From contig NZ_JAIZZK010000015.1 of the NCBI RefSeq assembly GCF_020443705.1, forward strand, positions 1-64,000: DNA of 64,000 nucleotides. The letters run 5' to 3'. Shown here in pieces: positions 41,939 to 50,841 of this stretch. The notes under the pieces are model-generated. The model did not search any database and had not been told where the DNA came from. It was given only the letters and a program-made list of their open reading frames with translations. A program made the position numbers and the translations under genes. The number at the start of each line of letters is the position of its first letter. The stretch's first letter is position 1. Source of the DNA: Clostridium algoriphilum (lineage in GTDB: Bacteria > Bacillota > Clostridia > Clostridiales > Clostridiaceae).

Positions 41939-44650
41939 ATGAAGGGGAATAAGAACCTTGACATAAACATAAGGACTAAAAATTCTGGGGGCAATGCTTC
42001 TAAAACGGATACCGCAAAAACGGACTTTTCAATCGTTGGCATAGGCGCCTCCGCAGGAGGGTTGGAGGCTCTGTCAGCTTTCCTTCGTAATGTGCCTGAA
42101 GATAGCGGCTTGGCTTTTGTTATCGTTCAGCATATGGAGAAGAATAGTAAGCATATTTTGGTGGAGTTACTTCAGAAGGATACTAGTATGAAAGTTGTAC
42201 AGGCCTATGAGAACATATCTGTTGAGCCTGGTTGCGTATATGTAATTCCGCCAAACAAGAATATGTCTATTAAGCATAATATTATACACCTTTTTGATTT
42301 TATTGCGCCCCACGCTCTGCGTATGCCCATAGACTTCTTTTTTTGTTCCCTGGCGAAGGATAAACAGGAGAGGAGTATTGGCGTCATACTTTCAGGTATG
42401 GGAAGCGACGGTACAGCAGGACTCAGAGAAATTAAAGAAAAAGGAGGAGGTGTCTTTATCCAGGAACCGTCCTCTTCTAAATATGAAGACATGCCTATTA
42501 GTGCCATTGAGGCAGGTTTAGCAGACGTTATATCCACCGTAGAGACTATGCCTTCAAAGATTATTTCCTATCTTGAGCATAAGCCCCATATGGTTATGAC
42601 TGACAAGGAACATCCAGATAAACTCATGAATTACTTCGACAATATTATAGTCCTGTTACGAAAACATACAGGTCATGATTTTTCTTCATATAAAAAAAAC
42701 ACTATACAACGTAGGATTGAGAGGTGTATGGGTATTCATAAAATTGATGATATAGCCACCTACGCCAGTTTTTTGAAGGGGAATCCTCAGGAACTGAATT
42801 TGTTATTTAAGGAGTTTTTAATTGGGGTTACCAGTTTCTTTCGCGAACCGATGGAGTGGAAATTGCTAAGGGACAAAGTTATACCGTCACTCTTAGATTT
42901 ACGGTCGACAACTGATACGGTTCGAGTTTGGATATCTGCCTGTTCCACCGGCGAAGAGGCTTACTCCTTAGCGATTGTATTCAAAGATGTGATGGACCAA
43001 TTAAAGCCTTCCAAAGACTTTTCTATTCAGATTTTTGCTACTGATTTGGACAATGAAGCTATTGATAAAGCCCGGGAGGGCATTTTCTCGGTTAATATAG
43101 CAAAAGATATGTCGGCCGAGCGCCTGAATAAGTATTTCGTTAAGGTGGATCGGGGTTATCAGGTTGTCAAGGATATTCGGGACATGGTCATCTTTGCTCA
43201 ACAAAACATGATTAAGGATCCACCATTTACAAAAATTGATATAATGGTCTGTCGGAACCTGCTTATCTACCTGACACCAGAAATCCAGAAAAAGCTCATT
43301 CCTCTTTTTCATTACAGTCTTAATAGTGACGGATTTTTGTTTTTAGGAAGTGCAGAGTCAGTCGGAAACTTTACCGATCTTTTTAAACCACTTAATCTTA
43401 AATCGCGAATTTATCAGAGGCTCCGGCCTTTAATTCAGAAGGAGCCTATAGAATTCCCCAACTCCTTTGCACCGTATCAGCCTGAAGTGAACCAGCCGTC
43501 GGATGATGTTCAGAACATGCAGTCGCTGGCGGATAAACTGATTTTGCAATATTATTCGCCGGCCACAGTGCTCGTCAATGGTAAAGGTGATATCATCTAC
43601 ATTACCGGGCGAACGGGTAAGTACCTGGAACCGGCTGCCGGTAAGGTTAATTGGAATATTTTTGCCATGGCCCGTGAAGGGCTAAACTATAAACTGAATG
43701 ACACTTTCTACAAGGCTGTTCGGCAAAAAGAGGTGGTTACTTCCAAGGATGCTATTGTGCTAAACGAAGGTGGATCGCTGATGGTTAATATCTCAGTCAA
43801 TCCGCTCAAAGAGCCGGAGGCGCTGCGAGAGATGGTAATGATTATTTTTACCGACGTGATCACCCCTAAGGTAAGCAAAACAATAAACATAACTGGACAA
43901 ATCCCTGCCAGTAATAAGCGGGAGGAGGAACTGGAGCGAGAACTACTACAAACTCGCCAAATGTGGCAAGTTGCCGGTGCAGAAATGCAGATATCCCAAG
44001 AAGAATTCAAATCCAGCAATGAGGAATTGCAGTCATGCAACGAAGAACTCCAGTCGACAAACGAGGAATTGACCACAACCAAGGAAGAAGTACAGTCCTC
44101 AAATGAAGAGCTAAAGACGATCAATTTCGAACTACAGGTCAAGTTAGACGACCTGTCACTAGTCACAAGCGATATGAAGAATCTAATGGACAGCACGAAG
44201 ATTGCCACCTTATTTTTGGATAACACGTTGCTCGTTAAACGCTTCACAAACCAAATGACTGTAATCTCTAGGTTGATTTCGAGTGACGTGGGTCGACCAA
44301 TCACTGATATTGCATCAGATCTAATTTATCCTGAATTGACAGAGGATATTAGGGATGTGCAACGTACGCTGATTACTGTTGAAAAACAGGTTATGTCTCG
44401 CAATGGGAGTTGGTTTAATGCTCGCATTCTGCCTTACCACACGTTAGAGGACAAAATAGATGGTGTGGTCATCACTTTTATAGATATCACTAAATCCAAA
44501 GAGCTAGAGGCAGAGATCAACAAGTCAGAATTAGATTTAAAACAACGCATTGTAGATAAAGATAAAGAGCTATTATTGGTAAATAAAAGGTTGCTTGATG
44601 AAGTAGAGCAAGGTCATAGGGAAGTCGCTGCGTCGTTAGATCAGGAGTAG
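41939..44650 (+). CDS. CheB-CheR fusion protein with coiled coil and PAS domain
   Basis: This 903-residue protein has, in order: a CheB methylesterase (about 28-205; Ser38 in GASAGG, His in QHMEKN, Asp in GMGSDGT), a CheR methyltransferase (about 225-480; RVWISACSTGEEAYSLA and MVCRNLLIYL), a long coiled coil (about 660-730; repeats of S-N-E-E-L-Q) and a PAS domain (about 735-850), then a short coil. CheB has no receiver domain, as usual in such fusions. No chemoreceptor or CheA gene is nearby. The gene is visibly richer in G and C than its neighbours, especially from about 42.8 to 44.1 kb, suggesting acquisition by transfer. GGAGG fits the ATG at 41939 rather than the upstream start at 41903. 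Confidence 0.93.
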   Translation: MKGNKNLDINIRTKNSGGNASKTDTAKTDFSIVGIGASAGGLEALSAFLRNVPEDSGLAFVIVQHMEKNSKHILVELLQKDTSMKVVQAYENISVEPGCVYVIPPNKNMSIKHNIIHLFDFIAPHALRMPIDFFFCSLAKDKQERSIGVILSGMGSDGTAGLREIKEKGGGVFIQEPSSSKYEDMPISAIEAGLADVISTVETMPSKIISYLEHKPHMVMTDKEHPDKLMNYFDNIIVLLRKHTGHDFSSYKKNTIQRRIERCMGIHKIDDIATYASFLKGNPQELNLLFKEFLIGVTSFFREPMEWKLLRDKVIPSLLDLRSTTDTVRVWISACSTGEEAYSLAIVFKDVMDQLKPSKDFSIQIFATDLDNEAIDKAREGIFSVNIAKDMSAERLNKYFVKVDRGYQVVKDIRDMVIFAQQNMIKDPPFTKIDIMVCRNLLIYLTPEIQKKLIPLFHYSLNSDGFLFLGSAESVGNFTDLFKPLNLKSRIYQRLRPLIQKEPIEFPNSFAPYQPEVNQPSDDVQNMQSLADKLILQYYSPATVLVNGKGDIIYITGRTGKYLEPAAGKVNWNIFAMAREGLNYKLNDTFYKAVRQKEVVTSKDAIVLNEGGSLMVNISVNPLKEPEALREMVMIIFTDVITPKVSKTINITGQIPASNKREEELERELLQTRQMWQVAGAEMQISQEEFKSSNEELQSCNEELQSTNEELTTTKEEVQSSNEELKTINFELQVKLDDLSLVTSDMKNLMDSTKIATLFLDNTLLVKRFTNQMTVISRLISSDVGRPITDIASDLIYPELTEDIRDVQRTLITVEKQVMSRNGSWFNARILPYHTLEDKIDGVVITFIDITKSKELEAEINKSELDLKQRIVDKDKELLLVNKRLLDEVEQGHREVAASLDQE

Positions 44651-44677
44651 TAAGTTATAAGTATTTCATCCCTCAAG

Positions 44678-44707
44678 GTATATGTAAAAGGTATTCTACA
44701 CATACTA
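44678..44707 (+). promoter_or_regulatory. forespore (sigma-G-like) promoter of the DUF3231 gene
   Basis: GTATA (44678-44682), an 18-base spacer and CATACTA (44701-44707) are a full match to the sigma-G consensus, 32 bases before the start codon. Confidence 0.65.
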
Positions 44708-44738
44708 ATGAAAATATTTACAATGAGGGGTGAAAGTA

Positions 44739-45722
44739 TTGGGTCTAGGTTCATTAATAAAGAAAGTTAAGAAGAGAGAAGACGTTATAGATATCCAGGA
44801 GGCATTTAATATATATAGTCTTCTAAGAGCAAGATATGTTAGTACTCAAACAGTTCAATTATTTAAGAACTTTGTTCATGACGTAGGTTGGGAAATAATC
44901 CTAAATAAATTTCAAAATAATTTTGAAAATCAAATAGATAATTTAGAGAAATTAGGCGAAAAATTTCGTATCATAATGCCAAACAGACCTCCGGTGGACG
45001 TCAAGTTTGCAACCCGTCTTAATGGTGTAACAGATGATTATATATATAAAAAGATATACCATGACCTTGTAGCGCAGCTGATGTCTCTTAACCATGCAGT
45101 TCGTTCAACCAGTACGAATGATAATTTAAGACATATTATCATACAAGATTTAATAGGTCATTTTGAGGACTTTGATACTCTTTATAAGTTTGGTAAATTG
45201 AAAGGTTGGGAAGAGACGTATCCTACTTACAAGACTGCTATTAGTCAGGAAGAAGAACAGCTTTCCACGTCAGAAGCGTTTCATATTTGGGATCATATTG
45301 TTATGAGATATGAACAAATTGAACTTATAGGTATATTCTCAAGTTTTGCTCATGATACTGAGTTTAAAGTAATACTTCAACATGGGTTATATATTTATAA
45401 CAAGCAGGTTAAAAAGCTTGAACAGTTAGCACTAAAGCTTAATATACCGCTGCCGAACAGATCGGCACTACCAGTAACGGCTCCCATCGATCCTGAAATG
45501 ATTACGGATAAGTTTATGTACCGAATTATTTTAAGCTGGGAATTAGCCTCCTTAGACGCTCATGTCAGAGCAACCATTGAGACAATTAGGAACGAGCCAT
45601 TGCGTAAGTTATGGAGCGGGCTCCTTAATTCAGAGTTAGAGTATTACGATAAATATCTGAAGTATGGAAAGATGAAAGGTTGGACAAGAGTAGTCCCAAT
45701 TTATGGGGAGCCAGTGACATAA
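44739..45722 (+). CDS. DUF3231 family protein, two-repeat
   Basis: The 327-residue protein consists of two similar halves (about 12-165 and 175-325). Each has the pattern S-x-x-x-x-x-x-Y-S-L/W-D-x-x-x-x-R-Y, then F-x-x-F-x-H-D, P-N-R, and at the end F-D-x-L-Y-K-F-G-K-L-K-G-W or Y-D-K-Y-L-K-Y-G-K-M-K-G-W. DUF3231 is a helical family of unknown function found in spore formers. A GTG at 44730 overlaps GAGGGGTG, so the TTG at 44739 is chosen. The promoter looks forespore-specific, in contrast with the signalling genes upstream. Confidence 0.82.
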   Translation: MGLGSLIKKVKKREDVIDIQEAFNIYSLLRARYVSTQTVQLFKNFVHDVGWEIILNKFQNNFENQIDNLEKLGEKFRIIMPNRPPVDVKFATRLNGVTDDYIYKKIYHDLVAQLMSLNHAVRSTSTNDNLRHIIIQDLIGHFEDFDTLYKFGKLKGWEETYPTYKTAISQEEEQLSTSEAFHIWDHIVMRYEQIELIGIFSSFAHDTEFKVILQHGLYIYNKQVKKLEQLALKLNIPLPNRSALPVTAPIDPEMITDKFMYRIILSWELASLDAHVRATIETIRNEPLRKLWSGLLNSELEYYDKYLKYGKMKGWTRVVPIYGEPVT

Positions 45723-45804
45723 ATTGAGAAAAAACTATATGCACAATTAATGACTACATAAAGAATGTCTATGCCATACATAACAAGCCTAAGAGAGAAA
45801 TATG

Positions 45805-45837
45805 ATAGAACTAAGGAGTGAATTTCCTTAGTTCTAT
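45805..45837 (+). terminator. terminator after the DUF3231 gene
   Basis: ATAGAACTAAGG / CCTTAGTTCTAT is a perfect 12-bp stem with a 9-base loop and a TTTTTA tail. It is a near copy of the hairpin at 39618. Confidence 0.75.
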
Positions 45838-46008
45838 TTTTACGCTTTTTCACTGCGGGTTATGGGACGGTAAATAATAAAAGGAAAATATATTTTAAAT
45901 ATAATAAATATTACTAATGTATATTAAATTTTGTTATAATGTAATAAATTTAAAATTAGTAAACATATATATAATATAATTTTGGACAAAAATGCGAGTG
46001 TGATTTCA

Positions 46009-46143
46009 ATGAATAATATTATAAAATTTTATGATGAATATTATGAAGACAGTAGACTTACGAAGAATAGTGCAAAAAAAGTTAAATTCAGTGTAATGTT
46101 AAACCGTTTAATTAGGGTGAGGAGAATGATATGGAAATATTAA
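46009..46143 (+). pseudogene. 5' fragment of a SAM-dependent methyltransferase gene
   Basis: MNNIIKFYDEYYEDSRLTKNSAKKV matches the conserved start of class I methyltransferases (F-Y-D-x-x-x-E-x-x-R-L-x-x-x-x-A-x-x-V-E-F). After about 28 residues homology ends and the frame runs into the start of the acetyltransferase gene. The SAM-binding domain is missing. Confidence 0.5.
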
Positions 46144-46658
46144 TTACTAATAGATTGAACATAAGACTGTGGAGAGAAACTGATAGCAACGATTTATATG
46201 AATATGCCAAAAGTGAATTAGTGGGGCCTAATGCTGGTTGGCCACCACATAAAAATGAGCAAGAAAGCAAAGATATAATAAAAATGTTCACAAAAAATAA
46301 TGATACATATGCTATTGTTTTAAAAGCAGAAAATAAAGTTATAGGTAGTATAGGACTTCATGATAGAAAACCTGATATAACTCTTTCTAACTTAAAACAA
46401 AAAGAAATAGGCTACGTTTTAAACCCTAAATATTGGGGTAATGGATTTATGCCTGAGGCGGTAGAGTGTTTAATTAATTATGGATTTAATGAATTAAACC
46501 TAGATTTAATTTGGTGTGGACATTATGATTTTAATAATAATTCTAAAAGAGTAATTGAAAAATGTAAATTTAAATATAGGTTGCAAAAAAAGGAGAATGT
46601 AAAGTTATTAGATAACAAAGAAGTTACCACCTTATATTATAATATTTTTAAATCATAA
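46131..46658 (+). CDS. GNAT acetyltransferase (RimJ/RimL-like)
   Basis: The 175-residue GNAT domain starts T-N-R-L-N-I-R-L-W-R-E-T-D, typical of the RimJ/RimL-type family, and contains IGSIGLHD, EIGYVLNPKYWGNGFMPEAV (the acetyl-CoA loop region) and NNNSKRVIEKCKF. Substrate is unknown; N-terminal residues of ribosomal proteins or small amines are usual. GAGGAG precedes the ATG. It is the first of three unrelated GNAT genes within 3.7 kb. Confidence 0.88.
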   Translation: MEILITNRLNIRLWRETDSNDLYEYAKSELVGPNAGWPPHKNEQESKDIIKMFTKNNDTYAIVLKAENKVIGSIGLHDRKPDITLSNLKQKEIGYVLNPKYWGNGFMPEAVECLINYGFNELNLDLIWCGHYDFNNNSKRVIEKCKFKYRLQKKENVKLLDNKEVTTLYYNIFKS

Positions 46659-46832
46659 TATTAATTTGATTATTCAGCAAGATTATAAATTCTAGATATT
46701 GTAAAGCAAAAGTAGAATATAATAAAAATTATTAAAGTTAGGCAGAAGATAATATACAGTATAAGTGCGGTATGATGGAATCATACAGTAATATAAAAGA
46801 AAAACTATTATATAGTTTGAAGGAGAACTAAG

Positions 46833-47336
46833 ATGAAATTTACAAAAGCAACTGAAAAAGATGTTAACAGTATAATGAATATTATTGAGCAGGCACAAGC
46901 TTACTTTAAGGAACATGCAATCAATCAATGGCAGGATAATTACCCTAACCTTGAAACAGTAAAGAATGATATTACTAATGAAAATGGATACGTTTTGTTA
47001 AAAGATAATGATGTAGTCGGTACTGTAGTAGTTACATTTGACGGAGATAAAAACTATGAATTTATTTATAATGGTAAATGGACCAGCAATGATAAATATG
47101 CAGTAATTCATAGAATGGCTATTGAATCCAAATGTAAAGGAATAGGATTATCATCTGTGATTATTAAAAACATAGAAAGAATTTGTTTGGATATGAGCAT
47201 ACATAGTATAAGAATTGACACACATAAAGAAAATATATCTATGCAGAAGTTATTGCAGAAAAATGGTTTTAAGTATTGTGGAATAATTTATTTAGAAGAC
47301 AAAAGTAAAAGAATTGCTTTTGAGAGAATGCTATAA
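46833..47336 (+). CDS. GNAT acetyltransferase
   Basis: The 167-residue GNAT begins KFTKATEKDVNSIMNIIEQA and has the segment IHRMAIESKCKGIGLSSVIIKNIE, which holds the acetyl-CoA pyrophosphate loop (here C-K-G-I-G-L-S). The central H-A-I-N-Q-W-Q-D-N-Y-P motif is typical of a clostridial/bacillar subfamily. Substrate unknown. AAGGAG precedes the ATG. Its end overlaps the GrpB relic by a few codons. Confidence 0.87.
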   Translation: MKFTKATEKDVNSIMNIIEQAQAYFKEHAINQWQDNYPNLETVKNDITNENGYVLLKDNDVVGTVVVTFDGDKNYEFIYNGKWTSNDKYAVIHRMAIESKCKGIGLSSVIIKNIERICLDMSIHSIRIDTHKENISMQKLLQKNGFKYCGIIYLEDKSKRIAFERML

Positions 47337-47529
47337 AAATATCGAAATATCAAGGCACTTGAATTTCAAAAATTATATGATAGCACATTCTGAAGAAGCA
47401 AGGAGATACAGTGAGTTAAAAAGACAACTGGCTATTGAGTTTACGCATGATAATGAAGGTTACTGCAATGGTAAAGATGCTTTTATAAAAGATATTGATA
47501 TAAAAGCTGAAAGGTGGGCAAAGAAATAA
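47314..47529 (+). pseudogene. C-terminal fragment of a GrpB/UPF0157 family protein
   Basis: RHLNFKNYMIAHSEEARRYSELKRQLAIEF and NEGYCNGKDAFIKDIDIKAERW match the end of the GrpB family, in which an N-terminal nucleotidyltransferase-like domain should precede. That domain is missing. The frame opens inside the preceding GNAT gene, so a deletion has joined the two. Translation is unlikely. Confidence 0.65.
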
Positions 47530-47721
47530 TGTTTTAGTATTTACAGATAGTGAGGTACAATAGTAAGCTACTATAAATAATGATCTGGATTTAATGATAT
47601 AGAACCAAATACCTTTTTTATGATGAGAAAATTAATTATTCTTTATTTCTAATGAGTGCAAGGAAGTATACAAATACTTAGTTGAGCATTAGTACGAAGT
47701 AACTTATAGGGGAGATCAAAT

Positions 47722-48255
47722 ATGATGAAAAATGTACAAGCAGTATTTATGGATCGAGATGGTACTATGGGGGGAAACAATTGTGTAACATACCCTGATA
47801 AGTTTGTTTTATATCATTTCACGGATAAAGCTATAAAAATGTTAAAAAGTAATGGAATTAGAGTACTTGCATTCACAAATCAACCAGGTATATCAGTTGG
47901 AGAAGCTACAGAAGAAGATTTTATAGAGGAGTTAACAGGGTTTGGAATTGAGAAAGTTTACTTATGTCCTCATACACCCAATGATAGTTGTAAATGTAGG
48001 AAGCCTGAGCCGGGATTGTTATTGAAGGCACAAAAAGATTATGGGCTAGACCTTACAAGTTGTATTGTAATTGGTGATAGATGGAGTGATATGATTGCGG
48101 CAGAAAGAGTTAGTATGGGGAAAATACTTGTATTAACTGGAGCAGGGAATGAAACATTTGCGAAATATAGAGATAAGTGGCCAGAAAAGAAGCCAGATTA
48201 TGTAGCAAATAATGTTTTGGAGGCTGTTGAATGGATTTTATCTACACTACAGTAA
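47722..48255 (+). CDS. HAD-IIIA phosphatase (GmhB/histidinol-phosphatase-like)
   Basis: The 177-residue protein has MDRDGT (11-16; catalytic Asp pair), TNQPG (about 53-57), a zinc-type cluster CPHTPNDSCKCRKPEP (about 92-107) and VIGDRWSDMIAA. This set is that of D,D-heptose 1,7-bisphosphate phosphatase and histidinol-phosphatase-type HAD enzymes, which act on sugar phosphates. No heptose or histidine gene is beside it, so the substrate is open. GGGGAG precedes the ATG; the SGNH hydrolase follows after 23 bases. Confidence 0.88.
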   Translation: MMKNVQAVFMDRDGTMGGNNCVTYPDKFVLYHFTDKAIKMLKSNGIRVLAFTNQPGISVGEATEEDFIEELTGFGIEKVYLCPHTPNDSCKCRKPEPGLLLKAQKDYGLDLTSCIVIGDRWSDMIAAERVSMGKILVLTGAGNETFAKYRDKWPEKKPDYVANNVLEAVEWILSTLQ

Positions 48256-48278
48256 TTATTTATAGAGGAGACAATTAA

Positions 48279-48851
48279 ATGAGCATAGTATGTATAGGAG
48301 ATAGCTTAACATTTGGATATGGGGTTAATGATTCAGATAACTGGGTTAGTATAGTTTCTGAAAGGGTTAAAAATAAAATTATTAATAAAGGTGTACCAGG
48401 AGATACAACAAGAGGAATGAAAGAAAGATTTATAAATGATGTTGTTAATTATAAGCCATCAAAGGTTTTAATTATGGGAGGAACGAATGATATATTTACA
48501 AATACAAGTATGATTACTATTTTAAATAATATAAAAAACATGGTAGAAGTATGTGAAACAAATAATATTGTTCCAATAATATTAACACCATTGCCTGTTA
48601 AAGAGAACCTTTATATAAAGCTAATGTTTGTAGATATGAATTATAAAAAGGTTAATGAGCGTCTAGTAGAGTTACGCAAATTATTGCTTCAGTATGGAAA
48701 GGATAAAAATATTAATTCTATCGATTTAGGCAACCTTTTACCTAAGAATATAAACTTAGAAGAATACTTTTTAGAAGATGGAATACATGTATCAAAAGAA
48801 ATTCATAAAGAAATGGCTGAAATAATATATAAAGGCATGTTATCATTATAG
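48279..48851 (+). CDS. SGNH/GDSL-type hydrolase
   Basis: The 190-residue protein has the four SGNH blocks: GDSLTFGYG (7-15), the Gly in NKGVPGDTT, GGTNDIF (about 67-73) and DGIHVS with the catalytic His near 174. It has no signal peptide, so it is cytoplasmic, like TesA-type or clostridial GDSL esterases. The substrate is unknown. GAGGAG precedes the ATG. It probably shares a transcript with the HAD phosphatase. Confidence 0.9.
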   Translation: MSIVCIGDSLTFGYGVNDSDNWVSIVSERVKNKIINKGVPGDTTRGMKERFINDVVNYKPSKVLIMGGTNDIFTNTSMITILNNIKNMVEVCETNNIVPIILTPLPVKENLYIKLMFVDMNYKKVNERLVELRKLLLQYGKDKNINSIDLGNLLPKNINLEEYFLEDGIHVSKEIHKEMAEIIYKGMLSL

Positions 48852-49314
48852 TTAATGAACAGATGCAAATAGTATTACAGAAAAATTACTTTTACATTCT
48901 AATATAACTTAATAAGATATGGATCATAAGAAAGATGGTATATCTATTTAAAAAGCCTATAATTAATATAGGGTGTCCAGAATTGATATTATCTGAATAT
49001 TAAGATATAATACTTAATATGAAATAATATAAAGTATTATATTCAAAATGTAGAATTCGTATAGGGTTAACTAAAAGCAATTTTTTTTAAAAGTGTGTTT
49101 CTATCGTATTTTTATCGAATATTTTTAATTATAAATGAAACCGTTTTAGAAATGTTGTAGCTTTAGAATATTACTATTCACATGAAGTAATAAATCAGAT
49201 AATAATTCAGAAAAAATACATCATACATATAGATATTAAAGATTCATAAAATATTAGGAAATTTATAACTATCATTATTATAAAACAAAGCAATAAACAA
49301 GTTAGGGGGATATT
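48852..49314. other. AT-rich intergenic stretch, nothing seen
   Basis: No open frame with a ribosome binding site, no repeat of the families described here and no convincing hairpin is visible. Confidence 0.5.
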
Positions 49315-49791
49315 ATGAATATATGTATAGTAGAGAAAAGTAAAAATGAACTTAAGCTTATGAAGCCATTTTGGATATTGCTTAATTCTATCCGTTTTAA
49401 TAAATCAATCTACTTTAAGAAGGATTATGAGGAACTTAAATTTGAAAAAAGAATGGAAATTATTTATGAAAAGGCACAGAAAGGTAAAATAAAATTTAAT
49501 ATGCTATTAGATAATAATAACGGAAAATACATAGGATATTCTTTAAGTTCAATAGAAAATAATTTAGGTGAAATAGAGTCTATTTATATAGATGTTAAGT
49601 ATCGTAGGATTGGTTTAGGTGGTAAAATCATGAGGGATGCTTTAAATTGGTTTGAAGTAAATTCAATAACAGATATTCAAATGAATGTAGTTTATGCAAA
49701 TGTTGAAGCATTGCTTTTTTATGAACGTTATGGATTTTATATAGGAAATTATATTTTGAAAAGGAAATCATATTTAAATCATAAATCATAA
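49315..49791 (+). CDS. GNAT acetyltransferase
   Basis: The 158-residue protein has the GNAT core IESIYIDVKYRRIGLGGKIMRDAL (about 82-105; acetyl-CoA loop R-R-I-G-L-G-G-K) and a C-terminal N-V-E-A-L-L-F-Y-E-R-Y-G-F. The N-terminal half is basic and less conserved. AGGGGG precedes the ATG. It stands alone; the substrate is unknown. Confidence 0.85.
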   Translation: MNICIVEKSKNELKLMKPFWILLNSIRFNKSIYFKKDYEELKFEKRMEIIYEKAQKGKIKFNMLLDNNNGKYIGYSLSSIENNLGEIESIYIDVKYRRIGLGGKIMRDALNWFEVNSITDIQMNVVYANVEALLFYERYGFYIGNYILKRKSYLNHKS

Positions 49792-50229
49792 ATTCTAATT
49801 ATAATGATAAGTAATTATTCAAGATAGGTTAAAATAATACTTTAGATAATTTAGAATTAATATGTTAATATTTACCGGGAAATAAGTGCAAAATTATAAT
49901 GAAAATTGTAATTCACAAAATAGGTTTATTGTTATATAATTAAAAAGATGACATAGTACATGGAGCGAAGAGTTGTAGAAGCTATAATATAGTTTCTATT
50001 TTTTTGCATATTACATAGAGTGAAAATAAGATAGCCTATACTATTTTTCAATATTGTAGCAAGTAAATCGTTAAATAAAAAAGCTACAGTGGAGAAACAA
50101 AGTGAAATAGAGACAAGCATTAGACTAACAATAATTATTTTAAGAATTTAATAATTTAGTTAAAAAATGTACCCTTTTTTATTTGAGTAGCATATAAAGT
50201 AGTATAAAATCAAAAAAGGAGGGTACGTG
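49792..50229. other. intergenic stretch
   Basis: No supported gene. A minus-strand frame (49932-50120) would give a 62-residue hydrophobic peptide but has no ribosome binding site. Confidence 0.4.
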
Positions 50230-50619
50230 ATGGTAGAGATAATTATACAATATGTATTAATTGTGCTTTTAGTAACAGGCCTTGGTTATTTAGCTTATTT
50301 GTTAAAAGAGAAAGACATAAATATTAAGGATGACTATTTTGGGTTTGCTTATGTAATACTTGGTTCATTATCTTCTAGTGAATCTACGCCTGAAAATGCA
50401 AAGATAATTCTTAGAATCGTTTCAAAAGCAGTGCAATATGTAGAAACTAACTATAAAAATAGCGAGAATACCCTTAAAGAAGAAGAAGCTATTAAAATAT
50501 CAAAAGATGCTGTTAGTACATTAAGTTTTAAAAGTAATATAGATAATGAGAGCCTAAAATATCTAATAAGAGTAGCTGCGGCATTATTGCCACCAACTAA
50601 TAAAAAAAAGATTGAGTGA
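50230..50619 (+). CDS. small single-pass membrane protein, possibly LLH-type holin-like
   Basis: One N-terminal helix (about 3-25; IIQYVLIVLLVTGLGYLAYLL) is followed by a soluble, helical domain of about 100 residues (ENAKIILRIVSKAVQYVETNY ... LKYLIRVAAALLPP). The layout and the K-A-V-x-Y-V-E segment recall phage holins of the LLH superfamily, but there is no lysin or phage gene around, so this is only a suggestion. AGGAGGG precedes the ATG at 50230. Confidence 0.55.
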   Translation: MVEIIIQYVLIVLLVTGLGYLAYLLKEKDINIKDDYFGFAYVILGSLSSSESTPENAKIILRIVSKAVQYVETNYKNSENTLKEEEAIKISKDAVSTLSFKSNIDNESLKYLIRVAAALLPPTNKKKIE

Positions 50620-50841
50620 TTTGACACTAAAAACAGAGCCGATTACAGTGTTGGCCGGCAGGAAAGGTCTATTTTGCCGGTTAATATTTATATAGCATAT
50701 TGGGTAAAATTAATATGAATAAGTTGAAATTTGCTAAAAAACAGAAACGAATGTTCTGATTTTTTATTTATTTCGCTTTACCTTTTGCAAAGAAACATAT
50801 AAAATAGCAAATGTATGATAAAATTTTACTGGAGGATTTTT

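Noticed and set aside
49932-50120. 62-codon hydrophobic minus-strand ORF
   Set aside because: No ribosome binding site and extreme AT bias; hydrophobic residues follow from composition.
50654-50681. CCGGCA / TGCCGG hairpin after the holin-like gene
   Set aside because: Short stem with no T-run; could be structural but not convincing as a terminator.
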